Position numbers and translations under genes: made by a program. This document shows, one piece after another, positions 10,005 to 17,366 of a DNA stretch of 64,000 nucleotides. Location: the NCBI RefSeq assembly GCF_003626655.1, contig NZ_RBAN01000004.1:62001-126000 (forward strand), given 5' to 3'. Within the stretch, counting starts at the first letter, position 1, and every line of letters starts with the position of its first letter. This DNA comes from Micromonospora costi (GTDB taxonomy: Bacteria; Actinomycetota; Actinomycetes; Mycobacteriales; Micromonosporaceae). The notes under the pieces are model-generated. The model ran no database searches, was not told where the DNA came from, and saw only the letters and a program-made list of their open reading frames with translations.

Positions 10005-10352
10005 ATGAGCCGTCTACTGATCGTGAGCAGGATCGTGCCCGGCGCGGAGGGCCGGGTCGCGCAGATCTTCGCCGAGTCCGACTCGACCGAGCTGCCCGGC
10101 CTGACCGGGGTCACGCACCGGTCGCTGTACTGCCTGCACGACGTCTTCGTCCACCTCATGGAGACCGCGGAGGTCGACCCGGAGGCGCTGGCCGAGGCCC
10201 GCACCCACCCGCTGTACCGGCAGGTCAACGAGCGCCTCTCGGCGCACACGTCGCCGTACCTGCCGACGTGGCGCTCCCCCCGCGACGCGATCGCCGGCTG
10301 CTTCTACCGCTGGGACGCGGCCGCCGCGCCCGCTCCCCGCGCGGCCGGCTGA
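10005..10352 (+). CDS. TcmI-family polyketide cyclase (second copy)
   Basis: 115 residues, clearly paralogous to the protein encoded at 8314-8655: MSRLLIVSRIVPGAEGRVAQ, HRSLYCLHDVFVHLME and SPYLPTWRSPRDAIAGCFYRWD match position by position. Start chosen at the ATG after GGAAGGGG; the longer frame from 9969 has no RBS. It is followed seven bases later by the FAD hydroxylase, the same cyclase-hydroxylase adjacency as whiE VII-VIII. Two TcmI-type cyclases in one cluster suggest two separate later ring closures, or a heteromeric cyclase. Confidence 0.88.
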   Translation: MSRLLIVSRIVPGAEGRVAQIFAESDSTELPGLTGVTHRSLYCLHDVFVHLMETAEVDPEALAEARTHPLYRQVNERLSAHTSPYLPTWRSPRDAIAGCFYRWDAAAAPAPRAAG

Positions 10353-10359
10353 GGCCACG

Positions 10360-11709
10360 ATGGCCGCCACAGCGCCGCACGTACTCGTCATCGGCGCCGG
10401 CACCGGCGGGATGTGCCTCGCGCACGGGCTGCGCCGGGCCGGGATCGGCGTCGACGTCTTCGAGCGGTACCGGACCCGCGGCGAGGGTCTGCTCGGCTAC
10501 CGGGTCGGGATCGGCCCCACCGGCAGCCGGGCGCTGCGCGAGTGCCTGCCACCGGAGCTGTTCGACGTCTACCTGGCCACCTGCGCCCGTTCCCCGCGCT
10601 GGTTCAACGTCGTCACCCAGGGCCTGCGCCAGACCGCGTCGTTCGAGCTGCGGCCGGACACCCACCCGGTCGACACCGAGCGGTCGGTGGCCCGGATGAC
10701 CCTGCGGCAGGTCCTGCTCACCGGCATGGAGGACGTCGTCCACTTCGACCGGACATTCACCCACTACGAGCAGCGCGACGACGGCACCGTCACCGCGTAC
10801 TTCGCCGACGGCAGCAGCGCCACGGGCGACCTGCTGGTCGCCGCGGACGGCACCCATTCCGCGGTACGGCGGCAGTACCTGCCGCATGCGGTCACCCGCG
10901 ACGCGGGCACCATCAACATCGCCACCCGGATACCGCTCACCGCGCACACCCGCTCGCTCCTGCCCGAACGGCTGCGACGGGGCATCTCGCTCATCTTCGG
11001 CACCGGCGGGATGATGGGCGTGCTGCACGTGATGGACTTCAAGTGGGACGCCGACGGGCGGCTCAAACCCGACGTCGCCGACGCCGACGCGGCGGTGCTG
11101 TCCCGGTGGCCCGGGCTGGCCCACGACCCCACCCGGGACAACATCAACCTGATCGTGTGGAGCACGGCCCGCCGTTTCCCGGCCGACGTCATGCAGCGAC
11201 GCGGCGACGAGTTGGTGCAGGTCGCGCTCGATCTCACCAGGAACTGGCATCCGCACCTGCGCGAGCTGCTCATGCGCGGTGACCCGGCCAGCGCCCTGCC
11301 CATCCGCGTCACGACCTCCGAGCCGGTGCCGCCCTGGAAGGCCAGTACGGTCACCCTCCTCGGCGACGCCATCCACACCATGACCCCGGGCCGCGGGGTG
11401 GGCGCGAACACGGCGCTGCGCGACGCCGCGCTGCTGTGCCGGCAGCTGCGGCTCGCGGCGGCCGGCGAGAAGACGCTGGTGCAGGCGGTCGCCGACTACG
11501 AGACGGCGATGGTGCCGTACGGCTTCGCCCGGGTGGCCGACTCGCTCAACCGCAGCGGCACCAACGGGGACGACCGGATGTACAAGCCGGTCGTCGGCCG
11601 GCTCGCGCTGCTCGGCGCGCGCGGGTACTTCGGCGTCACGAGCCGGGTCCCCCGGCTGCGGCGCCGGTTCGTCGACGACTTCTACACCTACCGGGGCGAG
11701 GAGGACTGA
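10360..11709 (+). CDS. FAD-dependent aromatic hydroxylase (WhiE ORFVIII-like)
   Basis: 449 residues, group A flavoprotein monooxygenase. The N-terminal Rossmann motif is VLVIGAGTGGMCLAHGLRRAG with FER at the ribose-binding end. The DG motif appears as DLLVAADGTHSAVRRQYLP (~residues 160-178) and the second FAD motif as VTLLGDAIHTMTPGRGVGAN (~residues 328-347). It would hydroxylate the aromatic polyketide using NAD(P)H and O2. It is the last gene of the rightward unit and is followed at once by a strong hairpin terminator. Confidence 0.88.
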   Translation: MAATAPHVLVIGAGTGGMCLAHGLRRAGIGVDVFERYRTRGEGLLGYRVGIGPTGSRALRECLPPELFDVYLATCARSPRWFNVVTQGLRQTASFELRPDTHPVDTERSVARMTLRQVLLTGMEDVVHFDRTFTHYEQRDDGTVTAYFADGSSATGDLLVAADGTHSAVRRQYLPHAVTRDAGTINIATRIPLTAHTRSLLPERLRRGISLIFGTGGMMGVLHVMDFKWDADGRLKPDVADADAAVLSRWPGLAHDPTRDNINLIVWSTARRFPADVMQRRGDELVQVALDLTRNWHPHLRELLMRGDPASALPIRVTTSEPVPPWKASTVTLLGDAIHTMTPGRGVGANTALRDAALLCRQLRLAAAGEKTLVQAVADYETAMVPYGFARVADSLNRSGTNGDDRMYKPVVGRLALLGARGYFGVTSRVPRLRRRFVDDFYTYRGEED

Positions 11710-11723
11710 GCCGAAACCCCACG

Positions 11724-11750
11724 ACCCCGGCGCCCGGAGGGCGCCGGGGT
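11724..11750 (+). terminator. Hairpin terminator at end of polyketide cluster
   Basis: A perfect 12-bp stem, ACCCCGGCGCCC paired with GGGCGCCGGGGT, around a 3-base loop GGA, 14 bases after the hydroxylase stop and followed by TCTCGTCGT. It lacks a full U-run, as usual in GC-rich actinomycetes. Confidence 0.75.
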
Positions 11751-11923
11751 TCTCGTCGTGCCCGCGAGCACGGTCGGTCACGCGTCACGCACCACCGGTG
11801 CCGTCGCATCCCACGCCGGCAGCGGACGGTCGAGCCTCCCTGTCGTACGCGCCGGGCGTATGCGAAGCTGCGGCGTGTTTTTCTCACGTGACTGATTCCG
11901 ACGAGGTGAGAGGGAGGTCTGCC

Positions 11924-13030
11924 GTGGCGTGGTCCTTCGGGCACTCGCTGACAGTGATACTGGTCCTGTTGCTCGGTCTGGCCGCCGGCTGGGCGTTGCG
12001 CGGCTGGCGTGACGCGCGCACCGGGGGTGACGCGTCCACCGTGGACGGGGCTTCGACGGCCGGGACGGCCGTGATCGCCGCCCCGGCGCCGGAGGCCGTG
12101 GAGGAGCCCGCCGCGGCGCCGGCCACGATCGACCCGGCGCCGAACGCGGTCGCCGACGAGCCGGTCCCGCCGGAGACCGCCGCCGTGCGGTCAGCCGCCG
12201 AGCCCGCCGGGGCGGCGGAGGACCGCGACGCGACGCCGGCGTCCGACGTCGACCCGGCCGACATGGCGCTGACCGGCGATCCGGTCCCCGCCCCGACCGG
12301 AGAGCCGGAGCCGGCCCCCGTGGTCGCGCCGCGCCCCGCGCCGGCCGCCGAGCAGGTCGACCCGCCCGCGGCGAGCGCCGCCGAGCCGGCCGCCACCGAA
12401 CGGGCCGACGCCGAGCCGGCCGCCACCGGACGGGCCGACGCCGAGCCCGCCGAGGGCGCGCCGTCGCCCACCGCCGGGCCGACCGCCGACGAGCCGGCCG
12501 AGGACGTTTCGGCGTCCGCTGCCGGGCCAACGGCTGATGCGACAACGGCCGAGGACGCGACGCCGGCCGAGGACGCGACGCCGTCCGTCGCCGAGTCCGC
12601 CACTGTGCGGGCCGACGCTGGGCGGGCCGACGCTGGGCCAGCCGATGACGTGACGGCGCCCGCCGCCGCCGAGCCGGCCGCCGACGCGGCGCCGGCCGAG
12701 CGGCCGCTGCCGGCGACCCCGCCGCGGCGGCCGGGGGTCGCGACCCCGCCGGTGCGTCCGGTGGCCCAGGCTGCGGTCGAGGTGGACGACTTCCGCCGCA
12801 TCCAGGGTGTCGGGCCGAAGATGGCCGCCGCCCTCCAGGCCGCCGGCGTCCGGACGTACCGGCAGCTCGCGGAGCTGGACGAGGGCGCGCTGCGCGAGCT
12901 CATCCGCGGCGCGGGCCTGCGTGCCGCGCCGGGGTTGGCCACGTGGCCGCAGCAGGCGAAGGTGCTCGCCGGTGCGCCCGACGAGGCGGCGGCCGCGCTG
13001 CAGACGTCGAACGGCACGGCCGAAGGCTGA
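11924..13030 (+). CDS. Membrane-anchored helix-hairpin-helix protein with long Ala/Pro/Glu linker
   Basis: 368 residues. One N-terminal membrane helix (residues ~8-25, VILVLLLGLAAGWALRGW). Then ~230 residues of low-complexity Ala/Pro/Glu/Asp sequence with imperfect repeats such as ADAEPAAT and AEDATP. The C-terminal domain (~residues 285-345) has RIQGVGPKMAAALQAAGV followed by TYRQLAELDEGAL, a RuvA-like helix-hairpin-helix fold (DUF4332-like). The start is GTG after GAGAGGGAGG. It may hold DNA near the membrane or bind protein; the function is not established. It is monocistronic and unrelated to the polyketide cluster. Confidence 0.75.
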   Translation: MAWSFGHSLTVILVLLLGLAAGWALRGWRDARTGGDASTVDGASTAGTAVIAAPAPEAVEEPAAAPATIDPAPNAVADEPVPPETAAVRSAAEPAGAAEDRDATPASDVDPADMALTGDPVPAPTGEPEPAPVVAPRPAPAAEQVDPPAASAAEPAATERADAEPAATGRADAEPAEGAPSPTAGPTADEPAEDVSASAAGPTADATTAEDATPAEDATPSVAESATVRADAGRADAGPADDVTAPAAAEPAADAAPAERPLPATPPRRPGVATPPVRPVAQAAVEVDDFRRIQGVGPKMAAALQAAGVRTYRQLAELDEGALRELIRGAGLRAAPGLATWPQQAKVLAGAPDEAAAALQTSNGTAEG

Positions 13031-13063
13031 CGGCCGCCGGCGCGGACGCGCTGGTGCGGGGGC

Positions 13064-13146
13064 GTGATCGACCGGGTCGCCCGGACGTCGCGGTGTCGCG
13101 GTGATCCCGCGACCCCGCGGCAACCCGGGGAGCCCTTGTCGATCAC
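13064..13146. repeat. Imperfect palindrome, family C
   Basis: About 83 bp, bounded by GTGATCGAC at 13064-13072 and GTCGATCAC at 13138-13146. Inner arms pair imperfectly through a GTCGCGGT/CCGCGAC segment. It shares its ends and the GTCGCGGT block with the element at 28619. It sits 8 bp before a family A element, so this intergenic stretch (13031-13396) holds two palindromes and otherwise only the ltrA leader. Confidence 0.6.
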
Positions 13147-13153
13147 CCCCCCC

Positions 13154-13228
13154 CCGCGATCTTGCACTTTGCGCCCCGGCATAGGGGACATTAGCCTCGA
13201 ACGAGGGGCCGAAAGTGCAAGATCGCGG
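13154..13228. repeat. Palindromic repeat, family A
   Basis: 75 bp with perfect 17-bp terminal arms CCGCGATCTTGCACTTT (13154-13170) and its complement (13212-13228), plus imperfect inner pairing GCCCC/GGGGC. Near-identical copies lie at 38183 and 41157. No ORF or transposase is associated. Confidence 0.85.
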
Positions 13229-13396
13229 CGAATCAGCGCGGGGCTACCCCGCCCGCCCGGCATGGCGACGACCGAGGGCCGCCGTGCGGCAGCAGGGAAT
13301 AGCGGCATCTCCGGCACACGGCGGGTCGAGCGTCGCTACCGTCGGTCGGGAGGGCCCGAGGCCCACCGAGCCGACCTGGTATCCAGGAGCCGCCCC

Positions 13397-14599
13397 GTGC
13401 CGACCGCCACGCCGGAACCGGCGCCCCGGCGGCGCGCGCCGGTGCGCGACCCGGAAGCCCCGCGCCGGGTGACCCTGCTCGAACTCTTCTTCGACCTGGT
13501 CTACGTGGTGGCGCTCGCGCTCATCTCCCACAACCTGGTCAACGGGCTCGACTGGTTCACGGCCGGGCAGTCGCTCATCCTGCTCGCCGCCGTGTGGTGG
13601 ACCTGGGCCATCACAACCCTGGTCACCGACATGTACGACCCCGAACGCACCGAGATCAAGGTCCTGATCGCGGCCGTGATGTTCGGCGCGCTGCTGATGA
13701 CCACCGCCATCCCCGACGCGTTCGAGACGCGCGGGATCATCTTCGCCGGCACGTACGTGGCGATCCACCTCGGTCGGGGGTTCTTCCTCATGCCGATCGT
13801 GCGCCGCGAGCCGCAGACCCAGAAGCGGGCCGCCCGGATCGTCATCTGGTTCGCGATCTCGGCGGTGCCCTGGATCATCGGCGCGTACGTCGGGGGTAAC
13901 GCCCGGATGGTCTGTTGGGCGATCGCTCTCGCCATCGACTACGGCGGCTTCCGGCTCGCCTACCCCGTCCCGCGCCTCGGCGCGGTGCCCGACGCGAAGC
14001 GCAACGTCACCGCCGAGCACCTCTCCGAGCGCTACCAGCAGTTCTTCATCATCGCGCTGGGCGACTGCATCCTGACCATCGGCACCCTGTTCAACCTGGC
14101 GCACTCCGAGCTGAAGAACATCGCGTCGTTCGGGATCGTCTTCGTCACCACCCTGCTGCTGTGGCGGATCTACGTGCACAAGTCCGGCGAGCTGCTGCCC
14201 GTCGCCATCGCCACCTCCCGGGCTCCGCGCAAGTTCCTCAACACCGCCCCGTACACGCACCTGCTGATGGTCGCGGGCGTGGTCACCACCGCGGCCGGCT
14301 TCGATCTGGTCCTGCACGGGCACGAGGGCCGTACCCCGCCGGCCTGGTTGGCCGTCATCCTCGGCGGCCCGGCGCTGTTCCTGGCCGGCCGGGCCGCGTT
14401 CGAGTACGAGGTGTTCAGCCGGGTCTCCTACTCCCGCCCCGGGGCGCTTCTGGCGCTGCTCACCATCGCCCCGCTCCTGATCTTCCTGCCCCCGGTGTTC
14501 AGCTCGCTGGGCGCCATGCTGGTGCTGGCCGGGGTGGCCGTCGCCGACGCCCGGCGCAGCTGGGGCCGCCCACCCGAGGCGCCGCTACCACCGCACTGA
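13397..14599 (+). CDS. Low temperature requirement A (LtrA) family membrane protein
   Basis: 400 residues with about 10-11 predicted membrane helices. The N-terminal signature RVTLLELFFDLVYVVALALI and the later HLSERYQQFFIIALGDCILT are diagnostic of the LtrA family (PF06772), in which a Glu and an Asp lie in the first helix. Biochemical role unknown; the name comes from a Listeria cold-growth mutant. Start: GTG with AGGAG seven bases upstream. Single gene; the palindromes at 13064-13228 lie in its upstream region. Confidence 0.88.
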   Translation: MPTATPEPAPRRRAPVRDPEAPRRVTLLELFFDLVYVVALALISHNLVNGLDWFTAGQSLILLAAVWWTWAITTLVTDMYDPERTEIKVLIAAVMFGALLMTTAIPDAFETRGIIFAGTYVAIHLGRGFFLMPIVRREPQTQKRAARIVIWFAISAVPWIIGAYVGGNARMVCWAIALAIDYGGFRLAYPVPRLGAVPDAKRNVTAEHLSERYQQFFIIALGDCILTIGTLFNLAHSELKNIASFGIVFVTTLLLWRIYVHKSGELLPVAIATSRAPRKFLNTAPYTHLLMVAGVVTTAAGFDLVLHGHEGRTPPAWLAVILGGPALFLAGRAAFEYEVFSRVSYSRPGALLALLTIAPLLIFLPPVFSSLGAMLVLAGVAVADARRSWGRPPEAPLPPH

Positions 14600-14628
14600 C
14601 CGCGTCCGGCCGCGCGCGGCGCCGCCGG

Positions 14629-15456
14629 TCACACCAGCGCCTTCGCGTACGCGCGGACGCGCAGCCGTCGCCCGGCGCCGGCACCGAGGCGTACCTGCAG
14701 GCCGAGTGGCGCGGCGGCCCGGCGTACGTCGTCGACGTGCAGCGAGCCGTGCCGGTCCACGATGAGCACCGGCGGCTCCTCCCACTCCCCCTCGGGCAGG
14801 TGGAAGGAGAGCAGCGTGACGGACGTCGGCAGGTGCCGCGGGTACGCGGCCCGGGCGGCCGCCTCGTCGCGGTGCGCGAGGACGACGAGGTCGGGCAGGT
14901 GGGCGAAGTCGGCGGCGATCGCGTCGGCCTTCCAGTGCGCGGGCTCCTCGTCGGCGCCCGTGAGATGGCGGGAGCGGTTGGCCGAGGTGATGTAGAGGTG
15001 GTCCACCCCTGCCTCGGCGGTGGCGTGCGCGAAGAACGCGTTCGACAGGCAGCCCGTCCCGGGCGCGATCACCTGAGCGGTGCGGACTCCCCGGTCGTAC
15101 CGGGTGAGGTGGGTGGGCAGCCGGTCGGCGGCCGGGCCCCGGAAACCGAACGGCCCGGCGCCGTACAGGGCGTCCATGAGCTGGCGCACCCGCCGCTCGG
15201 GCAGCCGCGGCGAGATGCGGGACCAGTCGAACATGGACGGAATCCGGTCCGCCACGGCGGTGACGCTGCCCACCTGGTCGGCGGGCCGGCCCTTCGCCAG
15301 GTTCACGCGACCGACCGTCTCCGCGTCGGGGCGGCTCACGACGGCGTAGAAGTTCCCGAAGGCCGCTACGACGACCGCGCCGCCGGCCAGGGCACGGGCC
15401 GCGAAGGCGACGTCGGCCGGGTGGTCGATGTACCGGGTCGGTGTCGGGACGGGCAT
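14629..15456 (-). CDS. YrdC/Sua5-fold protein
   Basis: 275 residues. Features of the Sua5/YrdC fold: a KGR triad in VNLAKGRPADQ near residue 55, and ITSANRSRH near residue 157, equivalent to the SUA5 TSAN(x)SG ATP-binding motif. Canonical Sua5 makes threonylcarbamoyl-AMP for tRNA t6A; this protein diverges outside the motifs and carries a ~90-residue C-terminal part (VLIVDRHGSLHVDDVRRAAA). It may therefore be a paralogue with another acceptor rather than the housekeeping enzyme. ATG after AGGAGGAGCC. It converges on ltrA with a 29-bp gap. Confidence 0.65.
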   Translation of the reverse strand: MPVPTPTRYIDHPADVAFAARALAGGAVVVAAFGNFYAVVSRPDAETVGRVNLAKGRPADQVGSVTAVADRIPSMFDWSRISPRLPERRVRQLMDALYGAGPFGFRGPAADRLPTHLTRYDRGVRTAQVIAPGTGCLSNAFFAHATAEAGVDHLYITSANRSRHLTGADEEPAHWKADAIAADFAHLPDLVVLAHRDEAAARAAYPRHLPTSVTLLSFHLPEGEWEEPPVLIVDRHGSLHVDDVRRAAAPLGLQVRLGAGAGRRLRVRAYAKALV

Positions 15457-15709
15457 GGCTCCTCCTCGGCGGGTGCCGTGACGCCAGTTCTACGTCGGCG
15501 GTGACATCCGGCGCGGAGATCGGTCCTCGATCCGATAGTCCCCGCCCGGGACGTGGTGCGGCCGGCCGATGCCCCGTCGTACCACCGGATCGCCGGTGAC
15601 ACCCGGTCGGCCCACCCGGGCCGCCGATCGTCGGCACCGTTAGCCGTTCGCCGCGACTGGGTACGTACGCCTGCACCTCGAACCCACCACAACCCCTCGG
15701 AGGAACGCC

Positions 15710-15916
15710 ATGCGTGGCTCGTCGATACTCGGAGTCATCGTCGTGATCTGGCTGATCATCGGCGCTATCGCCGCCGGCCAGCGCGGCTACTACAGCGGCG
15801 ACGACACCAACTGCGCGGAGGCCGGCACCATCCTGGTCACCATCGTGGCCGGGCCCCTGAACTACATCGGCGCCAACCCGAAGGTCGACTGCGAACTCCC
15901 CGAGCCGTCCAAGTAG
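15710..15916 (+). CDS. Small membrane protein
   Basis: 68 residues with two hydrophobic segments (residues ~4-22 ILGVIVVIWLIIGAIAAG, and ~40-52 TILVTIVAGPLNYIG) and two cysteines (35 and 61) in the outer parts that could pair. RBS CGGAGG precedes the ATG by seven bases. Small proteins with this arrangement are common next to unrelated genes in Micromonosporaceae; function unknown. Confidence 0.75.
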   Translation: MRGSSILGVIVVIWLIIGAIAAGQRGYYSGDDTNCAEAGTILVTIVAGPLNYIGANPKVDCELPEPSK

Positions 15917-15964
15917 GACATCGGCCGGCCCGCCCGTCGGCGGCGGGACGGCCCTCGTACCGCC

Positions 15965-15994
15965 CGGCCCGCGCCCGTTCCACGGCGCGGGCCG
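15965..15994 (+). terminator. Hairpin terminator after small membrane protein
   Basis: Perfect 11-bp stem CGGCCCGCGCC/GGCGCGGGCCG with an 8-base loop, 48 bases after the stop at 15916. Confidence 0.55.
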
Positions 15995-16024
15995 CGTCAT
16001 GCCTAACAACGCGGCCCGCGTCAT

Positions 16025-16071
16025 GCCGGCACGACGACGCGTCGCGTGAGACGCCGGCACGACGACGCGTC
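16025..16071. repeat. Short direct repeat (19 bp x2)
   Basis: GCCGGCACGACGACGCGTC occurs at 16025-16043 and 16053-16071, separated by nine bases. It lies in the upstream region of the F420-type oxidoreductase gene, and could be a tandem duplication or a paired binding site. Confidence 0.6.
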
Positions 16072-16210
16072 CCCCGGTCCGCACGTGTCGAGGCGCGCTA
16101 CACCGCCTACACCGTCCTAGGAGGCTGGGTTGTGGTCGGGGTGGCGGGTTTGCCGGACCGCCCGGCGGGAAGGGCTGCTGCTCGGCAACGGACCGACGGG
16201 GAGCACCGGC

Positions 16211-17170
16211 ATGCAGATCGGCTACAAGCTGTCCACGGAGGGGTACGCACCGAAGGAGATCATCCGCCAGGCCGTCCGCGCGGAGCAGGTCGGATTCGAC
16301 TTCGTGGAGATGAGCGACCACTACCACCCCTGGCTCGACGTCCAGGGACACTCCGGCTTCACCTGGAGCATGCTGGGCTCGATCGCGGGCCAGACCAGCA
16401 GGATCGGGCTCGTCACCGGCGTCACCTGCCCCAGCGTCCGGTACCACCCGGCGATCATCGCCCAGGCCGCCGCCACGATGGCCCTGATCTCCGACGGCCG
16501 TTTCACGCTGGGCGTCGGTGCGGGCGAGCGGCTCAACGAGCACGTGGTCGGGCAGGGCTTCCCCAGCGTCCGGGGACGGCACGAGCGGTTGCGCGAGGCG
16601 CTGGAGATCATCCGGTTGCTCTGGCGCGGCGGCTACCAGTCGTACGAGGGCAGGCACCTCCAGTTGGAGGACGCACGGGTGTTCGACCTTCCGGACACGC
16701 CGCCGGTCATCGCGGTGGCCGCGAGCGGACACGACTCGGCGACCCTCGCGGCGGAACTCGGCGACGGTCTCTTCGCCACCGAGCCGGAGAGCGCGATCGT
16801 CGACCGGTACCGGGCCGCCGGCGGGCAGGGCCCCCGCTACGCCGAGGCCCCGATGGCGTGGGCCGCCGACGACCAGCAGGCGGTCCAGGCGGTGCTGCAG
16901 ACCAGCCGGTGGCTGGTCACCGGCTGGAAGGTGATGAGCGAGCTGCCCAACCCGGCGAACTTCGACGCCGCCAGCGCGCACGTGGAGGAGAAGCACATCC
17001 GGCAGCTCTTCTCGATCGGCCCGGACCCGGAGGCGCACGTGGCGAAGGTCCGCAGCTACGTCGAGGCCGGCTTCGACCACATCGTGCTCCAGAACGCCGG
17101 CCCGGACCCGGACGGCTTCCTCGACTTCTTCGCGAGCGACCTCGCGGGGCGGCTGCGCGCGCTCGGCTGA
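16211..17170 (+). CDS. F420-dependent LLM-class oxidoreductase (FGD-like, TIGR03557 type)
   Basis: 319 residues, luciferase-like TIM barrel. Motifs: IGYKLSTEGYAPKEIIRQAV at the start, VEMSDHYHPWLDVQGHSG with the F420-contacting Asp/His, GVTCPSVRYHPAIIAQAAAT and LGVGAGERLNEHV. These match F420-dependent glucose-6-phosphate dehydrogenase relatives; the substrate is unknown because close relatives use diverse alcohols. The ATG at 16211 follows GGGGAGC; the frame extends to 16130 without conserved sequence. Confidence 0.85.
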   Translation: MQIGYKLSTEGYAPKEIIRQAVRAEQVGFDFVEMSDHYHPWLDVQGHSGFTWSMLGSIAGQTSRIGLVTGVTCPSVRYHPAIIAQAAATMALISDGRFTLGVGAGERLNEHVVGQGFPSVRGRHERLREALEIIRLLWRGGYQSYEGRHLQLEDARVFDLPDTPPVIAVAASGHDSATLAAELGDGLFATEPESAIVDRYRAAGGQGPRYAEAPMAWAADDQQAVQAVLQTSRWLVTGWKVMSELPNPANFDAASAHVEEKHIRQLFSIGPDPEAHVAKVRSYVEAGFDHIVLQNAGPDPDGFLDFFASDLAGRLRALG

Positions 17171-17240
17171 GCGGGCGCGGCGTACACCCGAGGCCGGCGC
17201 CCCGACCCGGGCCGGGTCGCGGGCGAGCGTTGCCGGACGC

Positions 17241-17300
17241 ACGCGGACGCACGCGGACGCACGCGGACGCACGCGGACGCACGCGGACGCACGCGGACGC
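17241..17300. repeat. Tandem repeat, 10-bp unit x6
   Basis: Six perfect head-to-tail copies of ACGCGGACGC, preceded by a degenerate seventh (17231-17240), in the gap between two convergent genes. Phase-variable copy number is plausible; no coding role. Confidence 0.95.
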
Positions 17301-17366
17301 CCGCCCGCGACGATCGTCTCGATCGCCACGGGCGGGCGGGTGCGCCCTCACGGACGCCGGCTCGCG

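Noticed and set aside
14629..15456. Calling the YrdC-fold gene the housekeeping tsaC/sua5
   Set aside because: Motifs are only partly conserved and the context is not that of the translation-linked gene, so a paralogue is as likely.
17241..17300. Possible CRISPR array
   Set aside because: The repeat is contiguous with a 10-bp period and no spacers, and no cas genes are present.
16917..17329. Open frames through the ACGCGGACGC array encoding RVRPRASAC-type repeats
   Set aside because: Created by the tandem DNA repeat plus the shadow of the oxidoreductase gene; no start with RBS and no conserved sequence.
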